NCBI RefSeq assembly: GCF_000770675.1
Contig: NZ_AVBG01000007.1
Coordinates: forward strand, 62,001 to 126,000
DNA from: Pontibacillus chungwhensis BH030062
GTDB taxonomy: Bacteria > Bacillota > Bacilli > Bacillales > BH030062
Direction of reading: 5' to 3'
DNA: 64,000 nucleotides
Part shown: positions 52,384 through 60,680 of the stretch, piece after piece
Layout of the letters: each line of letters starts with the position of its first letter
How positions within the stretch are numbered: the stretch's first letter is position 1
Made by a program: the position numbers and the translations under genes
The notes under the pieces: generated by a model
What the model was told of the DNA's origin: nothing
What the model saw: only the letters and a program-made list of their open reading frames with translations
The model's database searches: none

Positions 52384-52423
52384 AAAAAGGACTTAAAGGG
52401 AGCGCTCCCATTAAGTCCTTTTT
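52384..52423 (-). terminator. Terminator after the yvrJ-like gene
   Basis: AAAAAGGACTTAA and its complement extended by GGGAGC/GCTCCC, flanked by T-runs on both strands, next to the stop codon. Confidence 0.9.
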
Positions 52424-52424
52424 C

Positions 52425-52565
52425 TTATCCGACCTTCATTTGTTCAGCTAAATGATGGATGCTCGCCACAAGCATGTCGAGTTTTCCTTCCATTCGATGC
52501 AACAGATAAAACGTCACAAGAACCGGAAAGCCAACCTCAGGTACCCACGTCATCCATTCCTCCAT
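52425..52565 (-). CDS. YvrJ-family small membrane protein
   Basis: 46 residues, with TGAGGAG before the ATG at 52565. The sequence opens MEEWMTWVPEVGFPVLVTFYLLHRME, one membrane segment preceded by a tryptophan-rich stretch, then a helical tail. This matches the YvrJ family of about 45-55-residue proteins that regularly lie next to DUF1659 and DUF2922 genes, as here. Function is unknown; a link to membrane-associated stress or differentiation is only inferred. Confidence 0.82.
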   Translation of the reverse strand: MEEWMTWVPEVGFPVLVTFYLLHRMEGKLDMLVASIHHLAEQMKVG

Positions 52566-52589
52566 CGCTCCTCACCCCTTGCCTTACCC

Positions 52590-52619
52590 AAAAAGGGAGA
52601 GGATCCCCTCTCCCTTTTT
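52590..52619 (-). terminator. Terminator between the DUF2922 and yvrJ-like genes
   Basis: AAAAAGGGAGAGG and complement with a 4-nt loop, immediately downstream of the DUF2922 stop. Confidence 0.85.
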
Positions 52620-52623
52620 CAGA

Positions 52624-52839
52624 TTATAGTTCGATATCCGCTACGTTTCGCTCGACGATTCTAGCCTCTTTCTTACTGACAAGGTCGCCACCGCTTGAAG
52701 TGAAGCAGTTCTGCGTCACGATCTCATCCATGGCTGCATTTAATGCCACCACATCCACCGGTTCGATCGGATCATCAAGTGATATCGTTACTGTACGGCC
52801 GTCCTGATTTTCAAATTTCATTTCAAGTTTCTTCGCCAT
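52624..52839 (-). CDS. DUF2922-family small protein
   Basis: 71 residues. MAKKLEMKFENQDGRTVTISLDDPIEPV is the DUF2922 start; the rest is a compact alpha/beta domain. GGGGAGG precedes the ATG. The gene follows a DUF1659 gene by 31 nt and precedes a YvrJ gene, the standard trio in Bacillaceae. No biochemical role is known. Confidence 0.87.
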   Translation of the reverse strand: MAKKLEMKFENQDGRTVTISLDDPIEPVDVVALNAAMDEIVTQNCFTSSGGDLVSKKEARIVERNVADIEL

Positions 52840-52870
52840 CTTTACCTCCCCTTTCGTTTCCGTTTAATCA

Positions 52871-53092
52871 TTAAGCACCAAGAATTAGGCTTGAGTCATT
52901 GCGTTCGATGCCAGATAATTTGCGCTGTTGAAGCGGATGAAGGGCATTCGCTACCGCAAATAGCTGATCAGCCGTTGCTTCTGTCTTCACGTTGTTGAAG
53001 TTCTTGTTCTTGTAAGTCATGTTCCCCTTCTCATCAAGACCATCTTCTAACACAATCTGTAGCTGAGATCGGAATGTGTTTGTGATTGCCAT
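52871..53092 (-). CDS. DUF1659-family small protein
   Basis: 73 residues from the ATG at 53092, with GGAGGTGA upstream; a GTG three codons earlier overlaps that site. The domain (LQIVLEDGLDEKGNMTYKNKNFNNVK...ADQLFAVANALHPLQ) matches DUF1659. It is the first gene of the DUF1659-DUF2922-YvrJ cluster. Confidence 0.87.
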   Translation of the reverse strand: MAITNTFRSQLQIVLEDGLDEKGNMTYKNKNFNNVKTEATADQLFAVANALHPLQQRKLSGIERNDSSLILGA

Positions 53093-53172
53093 GTCGATCA
53101 CCTCCTTTCACTTCTATAATCGTTCAGAAGCGAAAGGTGGGTGCCTATGGTTTAGAAAATAATTTGAGTCAG

Positions 53173-53435
53173 GGGGACAGGTTCTTTGTCCCGTCGCCAA
53201 TCGGGGTGCAAGGATCAGTCGAACTGATCTGTGACCTTTTATAAAAGAAGCATGCCTAAACTGGCAGTGATCACCCTTCTCTATGACCTTTCCACCTCAT
53301 AAAACGCAAAAAAAGTCACAGATAGCCAGTATCTGTGACCCTTTTATAGAGATAAGACTCCAAAAGGGAAGAGAAACGTACTATCAGTGACTTTTTAACT
53401 GCAAATAGTCATGAAAAGGTCACTGATAACTGATC
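53173..53435 (+). repeat. Composite hairpin repeat, copy G
   Basis: GGGGACAGGTTCTTTGTCCC (53173-53192), then hairpin units with arms such as ATCTGTGACC, CTATGACCTTTCC/AAAAAAAGTCACAGATAG and TATCAGTGACTTTTT/GAAAAGGTCACTGATA. No gene is seen in 53093-53468. Confidence 0.8.
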
Positions 53436-53468
53436 TACTTTCTAAGAGGAGCAGGTAGCCCCTGTTTC

Positions 53469-54275
53469 TTATTCCTCTCCTCTGTCTTCAAGCACATAAT
53501 GAAGGTTGAATCGTTCCCTAGCCAGCCTCACAAAATCATCATACGCCAACTCTTCCTTCATTTTCTCCCCGTCTTCCCACGTAGTCATCGATGAAGAGGT
53601 TAGTGTCTGACTCCCGCCTTCAAGAAGCTGGACGGCGAGAGGGCTTTTATTAAACTTAGATTTCTCATGCGTCTCGATCAAGTGCTGAATCTCATTCATT
53701 TCATCTTCCACGTGAACAAGAGGCACTGCGCTAAACGCATAGCCAATTCGCCTCGTATCATCTTTATCCTTTACCTTCACTTCAAGGACATGGTCACCAT
53801 AATCCGTATCGAGCTGGCTTACTTTAAACTCCCCGTTACTTGATGTAACAAGCTCCCCTGTCATGGGAACGAGGGTTAACGGCAGGTTCCCCCCAAATCC
53901 AACATCCATCAAGTAATCCCCTGACTCGTCATGGACAATGACCGCTGCATGAGTTCTGCCAGTATCAGACCACTGATCCTCGGCCGCGTTATACACCTCA
54001 CCGCGCACAAGTGAAACCTTAAATCCATTGTCATGCAGAAAATAATACAAGAGAGGGTTCAGTTCATAGCAAAGCCCTCCCTCCTGTTGGTCAAGAATCT
54101 TGTGACGAAGATTCTCCTTAGAGATCTCCAGACTGTTTTTGTTCAGAATCCGAAAGTTCTCAAACGGAACCGCCCAGGCTGTTTTCTCAAGCACTTCAGA
54201 GAGGTTTGTGATTGTAAGTCTTGTTTCGACTGGCAATCCAATTCGCTCTCTATAAGCCTCATTGAATGACTTCAA
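53469..54275 (-). CDS. nat: Arylamine N-acetyltransferase
   Basis: 268 residues from a TTG at 54275 with a weak ribosome site (GGGCGTG). The catalytic triad of the NAT family is visible: C69 in EGGLCYELN, H109 in THAAVIV and D124 in LMDVGFGG. PFENFRIL (38-45) is also conserved. It transfers acetyl from acetyl-CoA to arylamines or hydrazines in the cytoplasm, usually as detoxification. It is a lone gene between composite repeat G and an unremarkable 270-nt spacer. Confidence 0.9.
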   Translation of the reverse strand: MKSFNEAYRERIGLPVETRLTITNLSEVLEKTAWAVPFENFRILNKNSLEISKENLRHKILDQQEGGLCYELNPLLYYFLHDNGFKVSLVRGEVYNAAEDQWSDTGRTHAAVIVHDESGDYLMDVGFGGNLPLTLVPMTGELVTSSNGEFKVSQLDTDYGDHVLEVKVKDKDDTRRIGYAFSAVPLVHVEDEMNEIQHLIETHEKSKFNKSPLAVQLLEGGSQTLTSSSMTTWEDGEKMKEELAYDDFVRLARERFNLHYVLEDRGEE

Positions 54276-54545
54276 TCTGCTTCACGCCCTTTTTTATTTG
54301 TTACTGTTTATTATGGCACAAACGTATATGGAGAAGAAGAATCCTGCTCCTGTTAGAACACAATCATCTGCCCCTTGTAACGGGTGGTCACTGATTCTGT
54401 GAGTGGTGGTGTATTCACTAAGTTATCTGGTTATTTATGTTAAAATGAAATCAACAGTACCAGTGAGTTTATAAAAAACTGTACTTTCATTCTTCGATAT
54501 TCCGTATTCATTTATATTAAAAAGAGATATAAAGGAGCCAATCAT

Positions 54546-54866
54546 ATGACCGAGGTCGATAGTGCAATGACTCTATATATTTTGTTTATGATTATAGCGA
54601 CTTTTGTAAGCTTTACATATGGTTCGATCATGATTCGAAAAACGGGACTGTTTCAACAAGGAGTCCTCATTGCCGGAACGCTTAACTTCCTATTAGGTTT
54701 AGGTGCCCTCATGGGTTGGTTTTTCTTTGCAGGTGCTATCAATGAATTTTTATTATTTGGAGGTTTGGTTTTAGGTATTGGATTATTAATAGCAGGCGAG
54801 GCTGTGTTGGTGGCAATTTTATTACTGAAACGGAAGAAGTGGCTACAAATCTACCATGATAGTTAA
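54546..54866 (+). CDS. Four-segment membrane protein, paralogue of the 7.0-kb gene
   Basis: 106 residues with AAAGGAG before the ATG. Four hydrophobic segments and a basic KRKKW end. It shares most of its length with the protein at 6981-7307, including the GWFFFA and NEFLLFGGLVLGIGLLIAGEAVLV segments. Function unknown. Having two copies about 47 kb apart on opposite strands points to an old duplication or separate acquisition. Confidence 0.75.
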   Translation: MTEVDSAMTLYILFMIIATFVSFTYGSIMIRKTGLFQQGVLIAGTLNFLLGLGALMGWFFFAGAINEFLLFGGLVLGIGLLIAGEAVLVAILLLKRKKWLQIYHDS

Positions 54867-55062
54867 AATCTGCAGAATAATAGTAACCACTAACAAACGA
54901 GCGCATGAGATGAAGAAGAAATTTATAAACTACAAAAAGCAGGGTGCTCTTCTCCATCTCACGCGCTCCCCAAGGAAGAAACACCCACATATTTCATTTT
55001 CCGTTTATACTGAAACTTCCATCGTGTAAAATCGTACTTGATAGAGAAAGGAGTTGATTCGG

Positions 55063-55455
55063 ATGGGATCAGGCATAAACCAGGGACCTTCAGATCTAAT
55101 ATTTTCAATCGGGCCTTATTTTATCGCTATTGTGTTTATCATCGTCATCGGCAGTTTTCTCTTTGCCGTTTTCTCTTCCATTAAGCAGTGGAGTTACAAC
55201 AATAAGCAACCGATATTATCTGTGAATGCGAAAATAATTGGTAAAAGGACGGAAGTTAAAAAACGTGGCAGCGCTGGCGATGATCACGGATCTAGCACTC
55301 GTACATACTATTACACAACATTCGAGGTCGAAAGCGGCGACCGGATGGAGTTACCGATGGACGGACGCGAGCAAGGCTTATTAGCTGAAGGTGATGTAGG
55401 AACGCTTACCTTTCAAGGGACACGATACAAAGGATTTGAACGCATGGCGGGCTAA
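55063..55455 (+). CDS. DUF2500-family protein
   Basis: 130 residues from the ATG at 55063 (AAAGGAG 9 nt upstream). One N-terminal membrane segment (about 15-42) precedes a beta-rich domain: LSVNAKIIGKRTEVKK...TYYYTTFEVESGDRMELPMDGREQGLLAEGDVGTLTFQGTRYKGFER. This is the DUF2500 pattern of membrane-anchored cytoplasmic or external domains. Function unknown. It is followed at once by composite repeat H. Confidence 0.85.
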   Translation: MGSGINQGPSDLIFSIGPYFIAIVFIIVIGSFLFAVFSSIKQWSYNNKQPILSVNAKIIGKRTEVKKRGSAGDDHGSSTRTYYYTTFEVESGDRMELPMDGREQGLLAEGDVGTLTFQGTRYKGFERMAG

Positions 55456-55735
55456 GGGGACAGGCGGGATAAGGGGACAGGTACCTTGTCCCGCCCACAC
55501 TTCTTGGAATGTTTTCGCACAGGGATGGGTTCACTTACCTTTTACAGTCACCAGCAGATCTTATATCAAGAGAGGCGCTCAGTGATCTTTTCCTATAAAA
55601 AAATCGAGAAAAAGGGCAGAGATGAGCCTCATCTCTGCCCTTTTGGCTATATGTATAGATTGAAATGTAAGGGAGAGCACTAATCAGTGACCTTTTGATG
55701 CCTTGGAGCGCTTAAAAGGTCAGAGATCAGCACTC
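55455..55735 (+). repeat. Composite hairpin repeat, copy H, with a terminator
   Basis: Two GGGGACAGG starts (55457 and 55473-55492), a terminator-like hairpin AAAAGGGCAGAGAT and its complement (55610-55644), and units with ATCAGTGACCTTTT/AAAAGGTCAGAGATCA arms. It lies between convergent genes. Short ORFs across it are by-products. Confidence 0.78.
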
Positions 55736-55815
55736 CTTTTCTCAGAGGAAGCACGGAGCACCCTCATGTTGATCCCTCGTCATGTAATAATCAAACGATA
55801 TGTAACTGCTATCCA

Positions 55816-56025
55816 TTATTTCGACTCCAGGTTCTTAATGAGTCGGATCGCCCAGTATAAAACAATCCACGGAAGAATATACTTCGTCACCCACTCTACC
55901 ATACCAAACATAAAGATAATAATAGAATCAGGGTTCACCCCAAAATAGGGTGCCGTAAAGTAGAGGACCACTATGGCCACCACAACTAACAACATGTCTT
56001 TCCAAGAAAGATCACTTAGCTTCAT
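55816..56025 (-). CDS. Small membrane protein, function unknown
   Basis: 69 residues from the ATG at 56025; GGGAG lies 14 nt upstream, farther than usual, and a GTG at 56040 is the alternative start. Two hydrophobic segments (about 12-28 and 36-60). No family recognised. Confidence 0.5.
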   Translation of the reverse strand: MKLSDLSWKDMLLVVVAIVVLYFTAPYFGVNPDSIIIFMFGMVEWVTKYILPWIVLYWAIRLIKNLESK

Positions 56026-56061
56026 AGAAATGTTATACACTCCCTTCTAAAAAAATTAACA

Positions 56062-56110
56062 GGGACGGGTTCACTGGCACTTCCAATCCTGTGCCAAGGG
56101 ACCCGTCCCC
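56062..56110 (-). terminator. Long hairpin downstream of the 56.2-kb membrane gene
   Basis: GGGACGGGTTC-CTGGCAC arms pair with GTGCCA-GGGACCCGTCCC (56062-56080, 56091-56110) around 10 nt. It resembles the GGGACAGG repeat. T-rich sequence on the minus strand begins some 10 nt later. Confidence 0.5.
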
Positions 56111-56124
56111 GTGGTACAAACACC

Positions 56125-56421
56125 TTATGTATGATTATATTTTTCCGCTACTTTACGCTCTGCTTTATGGACAATGTAAAAACAAAACTCTGCTACAAGA
56201 ATTCCAAAGATAGAAACCAAGATATTGCTACCTATGTAAAAGGCTATCGCAGCTAACAAACCATCCATGAATAAAAGGAAACCTACTGTAACAAGAACGG
56301 ACACTATCAAAATGTGGATAACGTTAAGCATTCTGAAATAGAGTCTTAACAGGATGCTTAACGAAAACACAACAACTTGAGGTAAAAGTAAATACACAAG
56401 AGTGAAAAGGCCAACTCCCAC
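56125..56421 (-). CDS. Small multi-span membrane protein, function unknown
   Basis: 98 residues beginning at GTG 56421, with AGGAGG 7 nt upstream. Three hydrophobic segments and a basic tail (HKAERKVAEKYNHT). No family recognised. Confidence 0.65.
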   Translation of the reverse strand: MGVGLFTLVYLLLPQVVVFSLSILLRLYFRMLNVIHILIVSVLVTVGFLLFMDGLLAAIAFYIGSNILVSIFGILVAEFCFYIVHKAERKVAEKYNHT

Positions 56422-56482
56422 TCTTCCACCTCCTTATGTGATCTTTATAATAATCTTATTATTAGTTTAGCACATTGGACAT

Positions 56483-56502
56483 GGGGGCAGGTTCCTTGTC
56501 CC
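56483..56502 (+). repeat. Lone GGGGCAGG...TTGTCCC palindrome
   Basis: GGGGGCAGGTTCCTTGTCCC, the leading motif of the composite repeat without hairpin units. Nothing else is seen in 56422-56723. Confidence 0.65.
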
Positions 56503-56723
56503 GCTTCTTCTTCGAGGCTAGGGGTTAGGCACCTCCCCACTTGAATAATTAGTTATGCAATACGGAGGATTATTGGAATATTTATGGTAAAATGAATTAA
56601 AAGTTCCTGCTATTTTTCACAACTAAGAGTTGCATTTTGACAATCTTGAAAACCCATAAGGGACATTACATCCGCACTGCGTTTTTGTCGTTGTGTCATC
56701 AATACAAACAGGAGGTGAATGCT

Positions 56724-56882
56724 ATGGGTATCGTTATTGAAATTTTATTAAATCTGGGCGTAAATCTCCTTTCTTTGCTTTTCCCAAGTAAGGAAGAAAG
56801 AGAAGAAAAAAAGCTAAAGAAAGCGTACTACAAACGGTTGAAAGAGGAACAGGAAGAGGAGCAGAAACGAAAAGACTACTAG
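56724..56882 (+). CDS. 52-residue protein with hydrophobic start and charged coil
   Basis: ATG at 56724 with AGGAGGTGA upstream; the longer frame from 56637 has no such site. Residues 1-20 (MGIVIEILLNLGVNLLSLLF) are hydrophobic, then KEEREEKKLKKAYYKRLKEEQEEEQKRK forms a highly charged helix. It is probably a peripheral or single-span membrane microprotein. No family recognised. Confidence 0.65.
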   Translation: MGIVIEILLNLGVNLLSLLFPSKEEREEKKLKKAYYKRLKEEQEEEQKRKDY

Positions 56883-56910
56883 GGGATAGACCCTTGCCCC
56901 TCCTCCTGAG

Positions 56911-57771
56911 TTACACCACCCACTTTTTTAATATCTCTAAATTAACTTCCAAAAATGAAGCATTGTCCTCCACCCCTCTACGCTTACACCACCCAATACT
57001 ATTAAAAGCGTCCGTAAATTGATAGAAAGGTAGCACCTTTTCTAAATCAATCAGCGGTCTCACGGACTTATAACCATCTTGATAAGCCTGGAATAAACGA
57101 TCATCACAACTCAAAAAATCTCGATGAAGCTTCGTGAAGTCGATTTCGGTGGAACCAAATCGCACGCTTTCAAAATCGATAACTCCTGACACGGTTTCTT
57201 CATCCACTATAATATTGCCCGGCCGAAAATCCATATGTACAAAGCTTGGCCCGTCTGGCGCTGGGAGCTCGTGCTTCATCTGTTCGAATTTCTTCAACGC
57301 TTTCCTATATAAGGATTCATCAAGAACGTCACGAACATCCTCTGCAAAACTATAAAACTGCTTTTCAAGAAAAGTGGACCAGTTCGGAAATTCATTTTTA
57401 ATTCCCTTCAATGACTTTTCAGGCGGACGAATAGAATGCATCTCTGCATGAAGAACCCCGACCTGGTAAGCGATATTTGGTGTAGCTGCCGTAGTTAGAG
57501 GCTTCCCTTTTAATTCAGACAAAACGAATGCTCCAGGACACTCCTCATCCCCTTCCCAATGATCCAATAGGCTAGGAATGGCAACTTTCCCTTTTAAGAT
57601 CTCATACGCTTCCAATTCTCTCTGAAATTTTAATTTAGAAAAAGGAATTTTCAGATAGACCCGTTCCCCCGTAGACAACACACATTGATAAACTGTAGAG
57701 CTAAAAGAATCCTCTACCTCATTCATAGATTCCACTTGTAATCCTAACTGTTGGATGACGCGATTCAACAT
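56911..57771 (-). CDS. APH-fold phosphotransferase, second copy
   Basis: 286 residues. Catalytic loop FVHMDFRPGNIIV and metal motif VIDFESVRFGS mark the aminoglycoside-phosphotransferase fold; the N-lobe (STVYQCVLSTGERVYLKIPF) binds ATP. It is shorter than the 29.3-kb kinase and not closely similar. Substrate unknown; such genes include antibiotic, macrolide and small-molecule kinases. GGGTAAGG precedes the ATG. Confidence 0.82.
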   Translation of the reverse strand: MLNRVIQQLGLQVESMNEVEDSFSSTVYQCVLSTGERVYLKIPFSKLKFQRELEAYEILKGKVAIPSLLDHWEGDEECPGAFVLSELKGKPLTTAATPNIAYQVGVLHAEMHSIRPPEKSLKGIKNEFPNWSTFLEKQFYSFAEDVRDVLDESLYRKALKKFEQMKHELPAPDGPSFVHMDFRPGNIIVDEETVSGVIDFESVRFGSTEIDFTKLHRDFLSCDDRLFQAYQDGYKSVRPLIDLEKVLPFYQFTDAFNSIGWCKRRGVEDNASFLEVNLEILKKWVV

Positions 57772-57928
57772 TACCTTACCCTCGCTTTCATGATAAATTT
57801 CTTCCCCTAAACTTTGAGATGCCTGTAATGCACATCGTACAAAACCTTTCTTTTTTGGTAATGGTTGGATCCCAAACTCTATCTTTTACCTTAATAAAGA
57901 TAACCTGAAAGAGCAAACCGCGGGATAA

Positions 57929-58130
57929 GGGGACAGGTACCTCGTCCCACCTTAGCAAAGGACGAAAGATCTCTTACCTTTTACAGTCATCCATTTCCTA
58001 AAGGTAAAGGAGACCCTCAATCTATGACTTTTCATAGGGAAATGTAACAAAAACGGCAGAGAAGCGCTTGATCTCTGACGTTATCTATTAAAAAATATTT
58101 AAGATGTAACTGATCCCCACTATTTTCCTA
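57929..58130 (+). repeat. Composite hairpin repeat, copy I
   Basis: GGGGACAGGTACCTCGTCCC (57929-57948), then units with arms ATCTCTTACCTTTT/TAAAGGTAAAGGAGA and ATCTATGACTTTTC, decaying towards 58130. It lies between divergent genes. Nothing else is seen in 57772-58228. Confidence 0.75.
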
Positions 58131-58228
58131 AGGAACCACAAGAAGCCCCCCTGCATCACACTCTCTCGGAATTGAAACCTTTCCCCATCATTTTCGTACA
58201 ATATAAGAGTTGATAGGAGGGCCTTTGA

Positions 58229-59494
58229 TTGAAACAAAAACAAGAAGCAATTGCAGAACGGATGAAAAGGAAGTTTGGACTTGAGGATTATAGCCTAGAG
58301 CGCACACATCTTCACAGAGAAGTCGAAGCGTTTGAACAAACACAATATATATATAACATGGAATGGTTTCCGGAAGGCTCAGGGCCCGTTGAAGACGACT
58401 TGAACCCAGAAGGAACGGCATCCATCGATGTTGACTTACATACTGGAGAATTAAGAAGTCTGATTTTTGTAGGTGGTGTGAGTGAGGCAAAGACCCCAAC
58501 ATTGCATGATGAACAAGACGTCATCCATTGGGTTGAAAAGGAGACAGGACTCACACGCGGGGAGCATTTCATTTTAAAAAGTAAACAGGATCGAATATAC
58601 ATGTTCTCCTCGGCAGTAAACGGGATTCAAACCAACCCACCGGGCATCATTTCAGTTGAGTTGAATGACAAAGATGAGCTCGTGTTCTTCACCATTCACG
58701 GCTATTTTCCAGAAGTGCATGAGGTACAGGATGAATCTTTTTCTTTATCTCTAGAAGACATTCCTAATCTCATCACGGACCAATTAATGCTTGTAAACTT
58801 TCCTATAATGGAAGCCAAACGTTTTGAATCGGTCTATGCATTAGAAGAGATCTACATAACGAACGACGGCAAAAAGACTCGTCCTTTTTACATTACCGAT
58901 TCGGTTCATCTTGTTCCCATTGGCGAAAGGATGACCTATGAACCACGTGTAGATGAGCGTTTTCATGAAGAAAAGATCGATTTATCTGATGAGGTGACCG
59001 TTGAACAGGCAGAAAAGCGTGAGCCCCATCCTGATCTGATTCCTATATCAGAAGAAATGGTTGAAAACACACGGGTTGCAGTACACCGATTCTTACAAGT
59101 GGTGTACCTGGGTGATTCCGGTAACTGGACCTTACAATCTGTGGAACGCGAAAATGGCTATCTACTAGCACGAATTGAAATCGCGAAGAAAACGAATGAC
59201 TTTTATAAGAGAAAGTTACATCTCTTCCTAAACACGAACGGCACTAAAGTACTTACCTACGTTGAGAATGATATCTTCAGTGAAATGACAGCCGATTTCG
59301 AAGAAGCAGAAGCAGCAACCGTAACAAAACAAGAAGCCTTGAATCTCCTAAACGATAAAATCACGCTCACCCCTGTATACGTATTAGATCACACGAAAAA
59401 ACAATATACGTTATACGGGAAGCTCGACTGTAAGTATGGAGTAGACGCACATAGCGGTGAAATAAAACGTTTATCTGACGTTGGTGCGGGATGA
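58229..59494 (+). CDS. PepSY/YcdB-like repeat protein, function unknown
   Basis: 421 residues beginning at TTG 58229, with AGGAGG 9 nt upstream. No signal peptide or membrane segment. The chain seems to hold repeated alpha/beta units, each ending in a phrase like DVDLHTGELRSL or GVDAHSGEIKRL, which recalls PepSY and YcdB/YcdC repeats. Family membership is suggested only by that pattern. Such domains bind or inhibit proteases, but nothing here proves it. Confidence 0.62.
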   Translation: MKQKQEAIAERMKRKFGLEDYSLERTHLHREVEAFEQTQYIYNMEWFPEGSGPVEDDLNPEGTASIDVDLHTGELRSLIFVGGVSEAKTPTLHDEQDVIHWVEKETGLTRGEHFILKSKQDRIYMFSSAVNGIQTNPPGIISVELNDKDELVFFTIHGYFPEVHEVQDESFSLSLEDIPNLITDQLMLVNFPIMEAKRFESVYALEEIYITNDGKKTRPFYITDSVHLVPIGERMTYEPRVDERFHEEKIDLSDEVTVEQAEKREPHPDLIPISEEMVENTRVAVHRFLQVVYLGDSGNWTLQSVERENGYLLARIEIAKKTNDFYKRKLHLFLNTNGTKVLTYVENDIFSEMTADFEEAEAATVTKQEALNLLNDKITLTPVYVLDHTKKQYTLYGKLDCKYGVDAHSGEIKRLSDVGAG

Positions 59495-59540
59495 GGGGAC
59501 ATGGGGATGAGGGGACAGGTCCCTTGTCCCACAACTTCTC
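59495..59540 (+). repeat. Composite repeat, copy J, leading motif only
   Basis: GGGGACATGGGGATGA then GGGGACAGGTCCCTTGTCCC (59511-59530) directly after the stop of the preceding gene. The hairpin units are too worn to trace. Confidence 0.6.
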
Positions 59541-59687
59541 GCTTCAAAGAAAACGACACCAAGCTCTCTAATCTCTTACGTATCCATGGACGCTCTAAGC
59601 CTCAACCTGATCAGTCTTTCTATAATCATTTACACACTATACAATAAACTTATTAATCCTAATGAAATCTCAAGGAGGTATGAACAT

Positions 59688-60533
59688 ATGGACGCCAACA
59701 AAATAACGAAATTCAAACAAGTCAAAGACGTTCGCAACCCGAGCACTATCGTATTCTTCGATTTCGACGAGACGTACTACCCCCATGAACTTAACCCACA
59801 TCGATACGATAAGCTCCGTGAATTAGAAAACTACTTATTGAACCAATCAGAAGAAGGAAAGCTTGTGTTTGGCTGGGTGACAGGGAGCAGCGTGGAATCC
59901 GCAATGGATAAAATGGAAACTGGTGGCTTATCACTACTCCCCCACTTTATAGCAAGTAGCTTAGGGACAGAGATCACCTACTTTCATGAAAACTCCTTCA
60001 ATAAGAAAGATAGAGAATGGAAGGGATTCTTAGATCAAACTATATTCTCACCTGCCCTAGTTGACCGCATTGTAAAAAGCCTAGAGGAAGAACACAGCAT
60101 TTTCTTAAAAGCCCAAACGAATTTGGGCGATGCTCCCTATAAGAAAAACTTCTACTACCAGGAAGAGTCTTCATCAGTCGATGAAATCAACCTTGATACG
60201 ATCCGAAAAAACGCCTATCACAATGGCATCGCTGTAAATATAAACAAGTGTAACCCTTTGGCAGGTGACCCCGAAGATAGCTATGATATTGACTTTATCC
60301 CGCTTGGAACGGGTAAGGAAGAAATTGTGGCATTTATGCTTCGTAAATACCAGGTGAATAAAGCGAATGCATTTGCTTTTGGAGACAGCGGGAATGATTT
60401 ACGCATGCTCCACGCGGTGGGGAACGGATTCTTGGTGGCAAACGCTACAGAAGAGGCCAAATCGAAGTATTCCAAACAATCGCTCGGCAGCTATTCAGAA
60501 GGCATCCTTCACACATTACGCTCGTTGAACTAA
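59688..60533 (+). CDS. HAD-family sugar phosphatase (sucrose-phosphatase-like, type IIB)
   Basis: 281 residues from the ATG at 59688, AAGGAGG 8 nt upstream; a longer frame from 59586 lacks a site. Motif I FFDFDETYY (nucleophile and acid/base Asp), motif II VTGSS, Lys in the cap-core junction and motif IV FGDSGNDLRML form the HAD catalytic set. The type IIB cap and length match the sucrose-6-phosphate phosphatase family, which includes B. subtilis NtdB (kanosamine-6-phosphate phosphatase). No ntdA or ntdC partner is adjacent, so the substrate is open. Confidence 0.82.
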   Translation: MDANKITKFKQVKDVRNPSTIVFFDFDETYYPHELNPHRYDKLRELENYLLNQSEEGKLVFGWVTGSSVESAMDKMETGGLSLLPHFIASSLGTEITYFHENSFNKKDREWKGFLDQTIFSPALVDRIVKSLEEEHSIFLKAQTNLGDAPYKKNFYYQEESSSVDEINLDTIRKNAYHNGIAVNINKCNPLAGDPEDSYDIDFIPLGTGKEEIVAFMLRKYQVNKANAFAFGDSGNDLRMLHAVGNGFLVANATEEAKSKYSKQSLGSYSEGILHTLRSLN

Positions 60534-60586
60534 ACAACCACAGGTAAGTCAATTATGATTCGACAAGACACAACCTCATACAATAA

Positions 60587-60604
60587 AATCAATTTTTTTT
60601 GATT
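60587..60604. promoter_or_regulatory. ArsR-type operator 1
   Basis: AATCAATTTTTTTTGATT palindrome just upstream of the -35 box. Confidence 0.68.
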
Positions 60605-60611
60605 AATACAA

Positions 60612-60640
60612 TTGACTTTCCAATCTCTGCATGCAATACT
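60612..60640 (+). promoter_or_regulatory. Promoter of the arsenic-type regulon
   Basis: -35 TTGACT (60612-60617), 17-nt spacer, -10 AATACT (60635-60640) with an extended TGC. Operators lie on both sides. Confidence 0.6.
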
Positions 60641-60644
60641 TATA

Positions 60645-60666
60645 TTAATCAAAATAATTTGATTAA
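60645..60666. promoter_or_regulatory. ArsR-type operator 2
   Basis: TTAATCAAA...TTTGATTAA, a 22-bp palindrome with only the centre unpaired, between the -10 box and the arsR start. Confidence 0.75.
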
Positions 60667-60680
60667 GGAGATGGAGCCTC

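Noticed and set aside
55486-55948. Plus-strand ORFs of 65 and 81 codons
   Set aside because: They run through composite repeat H or antisense to a minus-strand membrane gene and lack ribosome sites.
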